From Hirundichthys speculiger (taxonomy: Eukaryota; Chordata; Actinopteri; Beloniformes; Exocoetidae): DNA of 64,000 nt. Below the pieces are notes generated by a model. It worked only from the letters and a program-made list of their open reading frames with translations, did no database searches and was not told the DNA's origin. The position numbers were made by a program, and so were the translations under genes. Below, in pieces: positions 23,501 through 35,500 of this stretch (the first letter of the stretch is position 1; each line of letters begins with the position of its first letter). The stretch is from positions 319,001 to 383,000 of the forward strand of contig JAGFBZ010000702.1 of the NCBI GenBank assembly GCA_018398805.1, given 5' to 3'.

Positions 23501-26500
23501 TTTGTTTGTTCCCATTGTTTATTGACTAACTTGCGATACCAAACATGCTTCATACCATTTTTGGGAGACCACATTTAATGACGGGCAGTTATTTCTTCAG
23601 AAATCTTCTAGTTTGTGATCAGATCTCACTGCTCTGCTCATGTATGCAGTATCTGTCAAACCAGTGTACTTTCATGTCTCAAATGGAGCAAAATCAGTTT
23701 GTGTTGGTCAGAAAGAAGGGTTATTTCAGTCAATATGACTTGTGTACATACTGGTGCCGTTCATCTTCGCGGTCCAGTTGGCCTTGGCTGTTTCGTGCAA
23801 AGAAACACTGTACGGAGCAGCAAAGGTTGGTCCATCTTTATCTGTTACAGTCAGCAGCTGAGGAACTGGCTTCTTGCTGCACACCTGACAGAACGACATC
23901 ACATTTAGTCACGCTGATTATCTGTATGACTGTTAGATCCTCAAAGTAAGAACTTTACAAAAACACAACATGACAGCACACAAAACACTTCATCTGCATT
24001 AAAAATGTTCCATTCTTAAATAAATTTAAAAAAAGACATACTTGGATTTCCCGCTCGTCGATGGTAGGGGCGTTGTCGTTGACATCTTCAAGTTTAATGA
24101 TCAGAGTACCGGTTCCTGTGGCTGGGACTTCATCTGGTGTGACAACGCAACACAGACAAAAAGGTAAAGAGAGGGGAAAAAAAATCACAATGAAAACTGG
24201 GAAACCGGTCGGAAGGAGAAATGTAGAAGTTATAACATCCGTAAATGTTGACAGCCTTTCTTTAATAAAATCTTTCTAAACATGTTGTAGGAACCAAGTT
24301 CTTTTCAGCATAATTTAAATTAGTTTCTGTTTAACTCCAAGCTGAAATGACCTTTGCTCACGTGTAACGTCTCTCCTTCATACCTACCGTCATCATAAGC
24401 ACCAATCAGAGCTGTATATTTGTCATCCTTGACGAAGAGGGACTCTCTGTCCATGGTGCTTCTGACTGTGATCAAACCCGTATCCTTGGCAACCTCCAGC
24501 CAGCCTGCCCGGTCACTTATTATTTTATACCTGGAAGGGTATAAAACAGAAGTTGATTTCAAGCAGATCCAGACTTGTCCTTGAGGTACAATGCCGTTTA
24601 TGTCTCTGGGACTCTTTTGCACCTTTTAAAATTGTATTATTTTGTTACAAGATGACGAAAACATTTGACCTGTGGAAAGTTATTCCTCGTTATAAGTGTT
24701 TTCAACCAATTTCCAGGAAGTGGTATTACTTATGATATTTCCTTTTATTGATCTAAAGTAATCGAACTGAAGGTATGATAGATTTGAAGGTACCATAGAT
24801 GGGACAAAAATGGCGGTAAATCACCATTTTGCTGTTAGCTTGCTTACATGACTTTCTGCTTGCGTGCTGTATCTGGGTCGTTAGCTATGTACTGCACCAC
24901 GGTGCTGTCCACAGCAAGGTCCTCTCTTTTTGATACAGTCTTCTCAACTGGATCAAAGATTGGAGGTTCGTTGACGTCAACCACGGTCACCACAACTGTG
25001 GCGGTGGAGGTGGTCAGCTGATTCACAAAAGGGACCTCATTCTCCACGGCAACCAGCAGAGTGTGTGTGGCAGCTTTCTCAAAGTCCAGACCCTGGTTTG
25101 AAGGGAAAAGCATCACAGCACGACTTAGACAAACATGTCACAGCTCAGTCTGCAGAATGACAACGACCTGTGGTCCCAACATCTACTGCATTCATTTATA
25201 TTCAACAGTCATGCACTAAACTGGAAAAAGAAAAGCAGAATTAAACTAACAGGAACAAGCAACACTTCAGAACCCGCTGGTCTTCCTACCTTGGCAGTTG
25301 TGATGATTCCTTCTTGTTTGTTGGTTCCAGTTTTCACAGAGAAAAGTCCACCAGGATCTCCATCAACAATGGTGAATTTAGCGTTCCAGGCTTTTGAATG
25401 TGGCTCATCAGCATCCGTTACTGACATTTTAACGACCAAAGCATCCACTTGGTTTTCTGCAACTGATGCCTCATACTGGAAAATCCAAAGTTAGAAAAGA
25501 ATCCCTCTAAATGGTCTTAATTTCATGGTGATCATGCTTCATATGTGGTGGGACCGTATATATTTCACACATTCACAACACACATGAAATGGTTTACTGT
25601 AAAAAACATCCACAACTGCATAGATTTATGGCAAGTTTACTGTCACAAGTGTGCTGCACTGACCTTAGGCTGATTAAAGACTGGAGCGTTGTCGTTGCTG
25701 TCCGTCACCTTCAGAATTACTTTAGTACTTCTAGACAACCCGTTACCCTCCATGTCCGCTGCTGCTACTTCCAGTGTGTACTGAGGGTATTTCTGTTGGA
25801 AGACACAGTTTAACTCAACAGGAAGATATAAAAATTCAGACATCAGTTGACAAACTCAACAACAGAAGCCTTTCCAGGCAACCAGGAGATCCTTCATTTG
25901 TGACAGGACTGATGAACAGAGAGGAGGTCAGGGACAAGGAACACCTAAACTAGTTAGTTCTGGTCTGAATGGTTTGAATTTCAGTCTGAGGAGAATATTG
26001 TTGTTCCTAGAAGTCTCACCTCTCTGTCCAGCCCCTCAGCATCGACTCTGATGACTCCAGTGACCGGGTTGATGGCAAACATTTTACCACTAGGCAACAT
26101 CGGGTCCTGCTGTTCAATACGGTAGCGGATAATTCCATTGTCAGTATTTGGATCATCGGCATCAGTGGCAAAAACCTGGACCACTTCAAAACCTGGAGAG
26201 GAAATTCAGAGGTGGAAACAAAGCATTCACAGTTTTTATCACCTTTTTATTAGCATAATATACATTTTTTTTAAAATGCAAATATTCATGATTTTCACTC
26301 GTTATTGTAAAATAATCTTTTTAGTATTCCCTTGTTAATGAAAAACCAAAGATCAATTATAAATTACTTCCACATACATACTTTCAGGTCAATAAGAATT
26401 ACTACAATTATTTCTAATTGCCAAATGCCAGAATAATTAAATTGGAATTTTTTTTCTCCATTACTTTCTTCAAAGCCAGAGGATTACGTTCACTAAGATT

Positions 26501-29500
26501 ACTATGCCTTTACACAATTATGGAAACCCAAGATGTCATGGCTTTGGGAGCTTCCGTTAGGTTAACTGACAACATTTAAATTAACTGGAGACACCCCTGA
26601 GGATATTTTTTAAGGCACGTTCAAACACACTGCTTCTTTGTGATATGGGACAATAAAATAAAAAAAAAATGAAAAATCAGTCAAGATATCAGGAAGCTCC
26701 GGTAGTCAGTACAATTTCCAGATGCCTGAAGGTGCCACATTCATCTATTCAACCGATTATATTTAAGTCTAAGCACCATGGGAACGTCCAGCCATCATGC
26801 CACTCAGGAAGGAGACGGGTTCTGTGGCCCAGAAATGAAAGGCTCTTTGGTGCGAAATGTGAGCTTCAACCCCAAAACCAAAGCAAGACACGGGCTGTCC
26901 GGGCATTCAGTGAGGATGAAGCCGTTACTCCGATGCAAACAGCGACGAAGGTCTTCATTTTTGGAGACATGTCCTGTAACCTGATGAAACTAAAATTAAA
27001 CTGTGTGGCCTTTATGACGTATAATTGTCATGATGGTTCGTTACTAGGGATGTAACGGTATGGAAAATTTGATATCTCGATTTTAGTGACCAAATTATCA
27101 CAGTCTACGATATTATCGCGGTATTCTTAATGGCCAAAAAACACATACATGAAAATAATCTATAAATCTATAATCTGTAGATAATCTATATCAGCCATTC
27201 CCAAACTTCAGAATACCATGGTCCAATTTGAAAAATGTCTGCGGTCCACCCAAACCTTTTATCACAACTCTGATCAACATACAGGACTACGAGCTGTTTT
27301 TCATGGAAGGTGACGCTTGTCCTATTAAAGTTCAGATGACAGTAGAATAGCGCTCAAATGGTTTGTTTTATTACTATCATTTATTACAATTATTATTACT
27401 AAAATCATGTGAAATATTTTACAGTAATTAAAAGAAAAATTAAAAAAATACAGGTTTAAAAACATATTTGTTTATTTTTAATGACCTCTCATGGCCCACC
27501 TGCAGTAACACGGCGACCCAGCAGGGGACGCGGCCCACACTTTGGGATTCACCGATCTATATAATCTATTATAAAATCTTGTTATTTTCTTGTCATACTA
27601 AAAAATTAGAAGCCAAAATCTTATCAAAATGAAACTTTCTCATTAAAAGGGCAAACAACTGGCCCAGAAAGAGGTTTTATTTTAAATGTATAAATTACAG
27701 GAACAAAATTTATTTGTCTGGTTCAAGTTTAATTGAACACTTTAACAACCATAGTACCTTTAAATATTCAAACAATTATCAGGAATAAAAGTTATAGTGC
27801 AACTTCAAATGAAATCAATTTTGGACTTGAAGCTGAACATTAAATAAGTATAAATGTGCAAATAGAGAAAGTTACTTGTACAAATTACATTAAAATGTCA
27901 GCAAGTGCTCTGTAGACAAGATAACTGTCCTCCACCAGTTGTCCCTCTACATTCTTAAAAAACCTAAATATGCCCTGACCTCAGATTTGGTCCTTTTAGT
28001 GGGTTGGTAAATGTCCTCCGTGCTATCACCAGTTCCCTTAATGCTAACGTTACAATGCCTATCTTACAAACCACAAATTCATACGAGACACAGTCGCGAG
28101 TCGCTCGCAGACTTGAACGAGGCTGATATCACATATCCCGGTAATCGACTGCAATAACGAGATTAAGTCAAACATAAACGGTAATCGTTATCGTGTAAAA
28201 TTTCACCGTGTTTTAACGTAATACCCGTAATTGTTCCATCCCTATTTGTTACATCTGGAAGATAAAAGGGCGAAGCTTGGAAGCCTGAGAACACCATCCC
28301 AGCTGTGAAGTTCGGAGGTAGCAGCATCATACTGTGGGGATGTTTTTCTGCGGGGGGGGGGCTGGTAAACTTCACAAAATAGATGGCATTATGAGGAAAG
28401 AACATTATGTAGAAATTTTAAATCAGTCAGGAAGGTTAAGCTTGGGCATGAATGGGTCTTCCAGATGGACAATGACCCTAAACATATCGTCAAATTTGTT
28501 ATCCTGAAGTCATTTTGTAACCAAGTCCTTGTTTAGGAGTGGCCATCACAGAGCCCCAATCTCAGTCCAGTAGAACATTTGTGGGTATAACTGAAAAGCT
28601 GTGTGTGAGCAAGGTGGTGAGAAGCTTGTGGAAGGAAACCCAAAACTTTGGCCCAGTCATACAGCTTAAAGGCAATGATACCAAATATTAACTTTTGCAC
28701 ATAATTAATACCAAAAGTCCTGTATGATTGAGTGATGGAATGTTCAGCCCAGAAGAGTGATATAACAGTGTGTACTCAACGAAACGCAGGTTTGTTCAAC
28801 CTTTAAAATGTAATATTTGAAAAATCAATCAGCTGACTTTACCCTTTCGCGATGCCTCAGGAACTTCTCCTATGTAGGTAGATTGATTGAAAACTGGGTG
28901 GTTGTCATTCTGGTCAATAACTATGATCGTTATCTCCATAGGCTGCTCTGAATTTCCGCCTCCATCGGAAACAGCATGAGCTTCCAACTATAAGAAAAAA
29001 AAAACAGTTGTGTTTCATCATATAGATAAGTCTAAGCCATGTAGATTCTTTCATTTTACATCAAGCTAACAAAAACACAAGTGAAAAAATTACGTTAAAA
29101 TAGGTGGCAGGAACAAAACACGTCTCTGCAAGAAGGCCCACTATAGATGGAAAGAACCAAACTCTGCAAAATACTGACAGTACTGCATTTTCAAATACTC
29201 ATGAATATACGAAAAGTTAACTTGACATCAAAAACAAGTAATAATGAAAGAGAAAGGGACCGATGTGAGTAGCCTCTACCGGTTGAGAAGAAAAATCTCA
29301 CAATTTCTGTGTAGTTGCCTTATTAGAAAAACAGGCTTTAGCAGGTTTCATTATGGTTCAATGAAAAATTAAAAATAAGTCTAAGGCAGCAAAGATGTCG
29401 AGTGTGGTAAAGTAATATCTGGGCTTTTCTTGGTTTTAAATTAAAATATATGCACTGGGGGTATTGCAATACGATATGTATCATGATACTTGGGTCACGA

Positions 29501-32500
29501 TACGATATTATCACGATATCGTGATATCACGGTATATTGTGATATTCTACCCAGTTAATATCAAAATTAAAAGTAGAGATGAAAAATCAAGTTGCAAGGA
29601 CAAACTGAGTCAAAACTATTTGCTTCAAAACAACCTATTTAACGTTTATTATTAGTGTTTTTGCATATTTAAGTAACCATTACAACATACTGACGATATT
29701 TATATTAGGAGCTGAAAAATCTATTTTATATTGGGCGGCCGAAAATCGCGATATATTGCCAAATCGATTTTTTTTTCACACCCCTAATATGCACTGATCA
29801 GAACCTTCTTTATCCTCACCGCATCATTAACAGCTTATTAAACTCAGCTTTTAAACTAAGTCACATCCATAATGCCCGTGTGTGATGTCATTTCAGCAGT
29901 GTTGACAAAAACTGAAAACTAGCTACTTGAGGCAAGACTTAATCCTGTCCCACATTCTATTGGTACACTACATTGTACATTAAACTTGTAATTTGCTTTA
30001 TCCGGACCAAAAGGGAAAGAAAGTATATAAAAGCAGCAGGTAGCATGCTTACATTGTAACTGCTTTGCTTCTCTCTGTCGAGTTGTTGAGTCACGTACAG
30101 ATTACCGCTGTCCCTGTCCATGGTGAAGAGGCCAACAGGAGTCTGGTCAGCTCCTGGACCTGTGATGCTGTAGAAGATCTTCTTATCTTTATCCTCACTA
30201 GAGCGGATCTGGAAAAAACAAAAAAAAAAAGAAAACACAAAACAATAACATTTTTATTCGTCTCTTTGAAGGGTTTAAAATTTAGTCCAGCGTCAAACTC
30301 TCAGTCACAAGGGACAGAGTTTACATCCTCTTACCTGAGAGATTTTTTGTGGAAAGCTTCCTCTGAAGTTCTCAGTAACTTGGAGTGGAGGAATAACCCA
30401 GTCTCTCTTCCTCCTCCTCAGCCCTTCAGTGGACTTGGGGAAATGGAGGATGGGCACCTGTGGGTCAGAACCAGTCTAAAAACATGAAAACATTTCATCA
30501 GTTTGGGACTGAAATGGAAAACGGTCATGACCTGGGTCTCTGTAAAGCGCCTAGAGACAGTTGTCATTGTAACAGATGCTATACAAATAAAATTGAATTG
30601 AATTGAAATGTTTCACTTTGTACAGATCTGCAGTAGCTTGAAATGTTTCTGCAGTTATTTAAAGAATATACATCGAAGAAAGTGCCAGGTGTGGTGTGGA
30701 TTTTTGAGAAAACATGATGCATGCAAGATCAGTTCATCCTTTTTTAAATTAAAAAAAAACTCCTACCTAACTTATTCATTTAAATTACCTCTGTGTTGCT
30801 TGAAACATCAGTTTCAGGAAGGTGATGCTCGTGGTTGTGGGCTCCATGGGGATTCTCAACACTTTGGTGATGGTTTCTATGGTGATGGTCGTGGAACAGC
30901 ACCCTGACAGGAACAGTTATTCGGTGACCCTGTGAGTCCCAGGAGTGGACGGAGAAGTCCCGGTGTCCATCATGTAGAACAAGCTGTCTTTTCACCTGAA
31001 GGAGGGTGAAAGTCAATGTCTTCAATGACATGGAGGCTAAAATTATGTATCAACAAATTTTTAATCATCAGTGGAATCAATTATGTTTCCTAATGGTTGC
31101 AGCGATTGCAGCGATAATCTACAGTATAGATTCAGTCGGTGTGAACGCCAGCAGACAGAAGTTAAGGCCTTCCATTAGTAAATGCATCAGTGGTGAGTCC
31201 TGATAAATAAACATTTTTCTTCTGTTCAGTAATTGCATCATGACGATGTAGTTACCAGAACGCATGTCTTCAGAGTGAAAGGTACAGAATTAGGGCTGGG
31301 CAAGTTAATGCGTTATTATCGCGTTGACGCATGAATTTATTAACGCCAACAATTTACAACTAAACGCGTGTTGCTCACATGCTTTTGTTTTGAAAAGTCT
31401 GTTTCTGGCTGCTGCGGAACCGGAAGAGAATTGTCAGGTAAACAAAGCTAAAGCTAAAACAGACATGGAGAACGGTAAAAATCTGTGAACTTTACAGTTC
31501 GGGTAACAACTCAGGTGGCAATATTAACAATTCTGTCTGAAAAAAAAAAAACTTCTGGTCTGCAACAAAACTTTCTCATCATTCCTCCATGTTCCATCAG
31601 ATCTGCTCCATGTGTTCACTGTCCTGCTGTTCTCTAGCTGGTTACTGCAGTGCGGCTCCATCTAGTGGCTCAGATGTGTAATGACAACAGAAAGTCCAGT
31701 CCTCCATTATAAAACAAATTCAGTCCTGTGGCCCGTTTTTTAATTTCGTATATTTGATCCAAGTCTAAAACTGAAATATTAAAAAACAGGCATTTTTCTC
31801 GTTTTTTTGTGTTAGATTAAAAAATGAAAAACGTAATAAAATGTCACTTTTTAATTTTTTTTTTTTGATTGACAATTGAAAATGGAAAGAATAAATGACA
31901 CACGGATGTAACAACTGACAAGTTGAACTCCCCGTTAAAAGCTTCTGCTGTTACCTCAAAAATTACCTGTTTTAATGTTCTGATTGTGCTGAGACACAAT
32001 CATTTTGTTAGATTTTGTTTGTTGACTTTTTTTTTTAATTTTTAATAAAAACAAGATGACATTAATGCTCTGGCAGTTTCAATAAGCTTTATTTCATTTT
32101 ACATTTTTAAGATGTCATTTACAGTAAATATGTGTTACTGACAAGTGCTGATGTTAAAAGTGTTTGAACAACAAATGTTATGGCACTTCACCTCATATGG
32201 CAGCAGAACATTTAAATAAAAGTGTATTTTACACTACTTTTGAATTCACTATTTGATTTTGCGTATACCATGTGATTAATCGCGAGAAAAAATTGTAATC
32301 GTTGCCCAGCCCTATACAGAATACAACAAGTTTAGCAACCTACAAGATAAAAGATAGCCCATAAATCTGTTTATAGGTTTAAACCTGTATATACACGTTT
32401 CAGTCTGCCACAAGACTTTGAATTAAAAGATCTGAAAAGCCTCTAGGTAGCACAAAGTTGCTGTTTGGCCTGTATCTTTTGATGTGAAGAGCCACATTTG

Positions 32501-35500
32501 GCAAAACTCAAAATGTTAGGAGTCATCAAAACCAATTTTTGGGAAACTTCATCAGTGGGAGTGCTAAAACTCATGTCAATATCTACTGAAACACTTGAGA
32601 TAAAAATATGAAATTTAGCATACTTCTGCCAAAAATGCAGTGACCACTGATACACAATACCAGAAGCAATAAAGTAATAAGATAAATGAATATAAAACAC
32701 CACAAGTTGGTCAACAGCTGCCCCGACAACAGAAAAACCTATTCTGGTCAACCTCTAATCTTGAGGTGAACACTGCAAACTGCATAAATGCTGTCTTGAT
32801 TTTTACTTACAGATAATATACCATCCGTATGCACCATGAAACGGCTGTCATCAGTGCTGAAGGGAAACCTTCTACGATCCGTACAGTCAGTAAAGCCAAC
32901 TGGAAAAAGAGAGAAAAAAACAAACAAACATACAGTCATCCATTACAAATGCGATGCATAGAAAGAAGCAAATGTCAAATCAATCAGGCTGAACTTTTTA
33001 AATGTAGCAGTTGGCAGAAAGGCTTGGCAGGATGCAGCTTTGTCATGGACCAATTTTCCCCCAATACCAGTATCCACCTGTTTATTTAGAGTAGGATTAA
33101 AGACATCCATGACCCCTTCATCAATGACTGCAAAAATAGACTGGTTTTATTCACTTTGTTTAACTGAACCTGCACCAAAATAATGTTCCACCATCATCTC
33201 CTTGTTCAATGCAGATTCATGACTTAGTGAATATGACTTTCATTCAATCAATCACAGTTACAGATTTCACGACTGCTTCTCTCATCAAAAAACTTACTGG
33301 AAAACTATGTCGTTTTCTTCCATTTGGGTGTTCATGGTCCATCTTTATTCCCAGATCTTTTTTTTTTTTCTGATAGTTAAAACAAACTTCTGTTGCTTAT
33401 GTGTTTTCATTTTTTTTGTTGTTGAGCATTCTCTATCTATGCATAATTTCTTCAGGTTTTCTGTCGTGAAGCTTTGATATCTTCCCTTTTACAGTCTTCC
33501 CCTTTTGTTTTGAATTCTGTTTTTTTGTGTTTCACCTTGATAAGCTTAAATCGGTCTTCAGTGCATTCCACTACGGCTCCATGCGGGTTTGCATGAATTA
33601 TAAAAGTGAAACCTCTATAGACAACCGTTTACTTCCTTCAGAACAGGACGCTTTTACCAAATGCAATTAAAACACTTCCCAGTAGACCCTTTGGGTCAGT
33701 TCTCCTGTTTGAAAGCAGAGCTCATTAATGCTTTCTCAAGACCTCTCCTATTGCAAAAATGCATTCTGGGATATACTAAACCTCCCACTGACTCTGCAAA
33801 AGATAACCAGCACGCTGGAGCAGCTTTTATTCAAAGCCCGAGAGGCTGCAACTGCTCTCACTCATACTTGTAATGAGCACTACTACAGTTGAGTTCATTT
33901 CTTTTTAAGTGTCTCTAAATTTTCAGTAACCCCAGGGGAAGCTGTTTCTAAATTAATATTTTCCACGCTGAACTTTGGCCCTTAAGAGTGAGTGAAAAAG
34001 TCAAAGGTCAAACTAAACCACAACGTTATTGTAAAGAGGGAAATGAACAGAAGAATTAACTGACAAACATACAAAACTACCGCTGCAGTTTTAAGCCATA
34101 AATGAGTTAAAGTATGTTGAGAATATTGAAGACATAAACCCCATTCAGCTCATACTTTAAAACTAAAACCATCTGAAACGCAAAGGCTGCAAAACAGGTT
34201 CGGGGACATTTTTTTACAAGACTGCAGAGCTGAATGCAAGCTGAGACCTGAAGTTGTTCAGGTGATTAGTGAGAACAATGTGAGGAGCCATCTGAGCTGC
34301 AAGGAGCCAAAGAACTGACAAGTTTCATTTATAACTCAACTCTAATCTGAAATAACATCTGGAATAAAGAAAAGCGACACCCTCCAGGATCATAAGTATT
34401 CAGCAGACTGTCCATACCTCTGCCCAGTCTTGTTCCCTGGCGTAGGTGCCTTTTTGTCACCTTGAAAATCAACAGGTCTGACTCAAATCCAGGTGCACAT
34501 GATGGCTCCTCTGCACTGACTTGAACCGAAGCCTAGAAGAGGATGAAAAAAAAAAAAAAACAAGACAAAAACATTTCATTCGACCTGCAATCATACGATC
34601 TATGAACATAAAATCTCATTTTCAAGCAAATAAATCAAACTATTGCTTCCTCTTTGCAAATGACAGGATGTGACCATTAGGCAAACTATTTGGGTTGAGA
34701 AATTTCTAACAACTTATGTGTGAAATAAATATTCCAGTAAAGAAAACGACTCTACTGAAGGCCTGACTGTAACTCTATAGTGGAAAACAACTGTTTTCTA
34801 GTGCATAACTGGGTTTGGATGGGTCACCCCACATGCATTTATTGATTGTTCTAAACCAAATGACATTTAAAGGATATTTGTCCTGTCTACCCAAGTAAAC
34901 ATGCAGGAAACTGCAAATTAGAGAAGTAATGATCCACATTAAATTCATATCCGATAGAAACCTCTGAATAATTTTATCACAGACCCTTTTCTTTGAATGC
35001 AGTGATCCCTCGCCAATTCGCGCTTTAAGTTCAGCGGTTTTAGTTATTCGCAGATTTTTTCAGAAATATATAATCTAAAAAAAATAAAAAAAACAAGAAA
35101 AAATTGCAGAAACATCACAGGATGTTGTGCGCGTTCTCTCGCAGCAAAGAAATGTGAGCCAGTCTGGCCCCTTTAAGAAGGTGGCCTTATGGGTCATGGT
35201 GTGGCCTTATGGGTAATGTAGTGTGTGTGTCATGGGACAGCAGAATGAAAGCAAGGTTAAATGAAAGAGTGATTTCTTTACTACGGTTCAGAGACCAGAG
35301 GCTGTGAAGGTAACAGAAAGACCACAGTTGAGCCTTTGTCTTGTTTCACTGCAGTGCCTCGATACTTTATTGCGGTTTTTAAACATATTTTAAAACACAT
35401 TATTTAGGCTTGAGGGGCTCCGGCTTCAGTTCACGGTTTGCAAAGTAGTACTTGTTGATAACAAGTGCAAAGATACATTCAGCAGAACATATTCCAAAAC

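Larger units (their letters stand above)
26660..28740 (+). pseudogene. Tc1 transposase pseudogene interrupted by a hAT element
   Basis: The N-terminal half (about 26670-27036) reads through frame shifts as a Tc1 paired-type DNA-binding region ([25 protein letters not shown]). The C-terminal half resumes after the insert at about 28253-28680 with [16 protein letters not shown] and [17 protein letters not shown] segments and a degraded catalytic core. Stops and indels throughout; not functional. Confidence 0.8.
25985..29000. other. cdh1 copy A introns 7-8 with transposon cluster
   Basis: The intron between exon 7 (28843-28987) and exon 8 (26020-26192) is 2650 bases and consists largely of a broken Tc1 transposase gene that was itself hit by a hAT element, listed separately. 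Nothing else coding was recognised. Confidence 0.6.
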
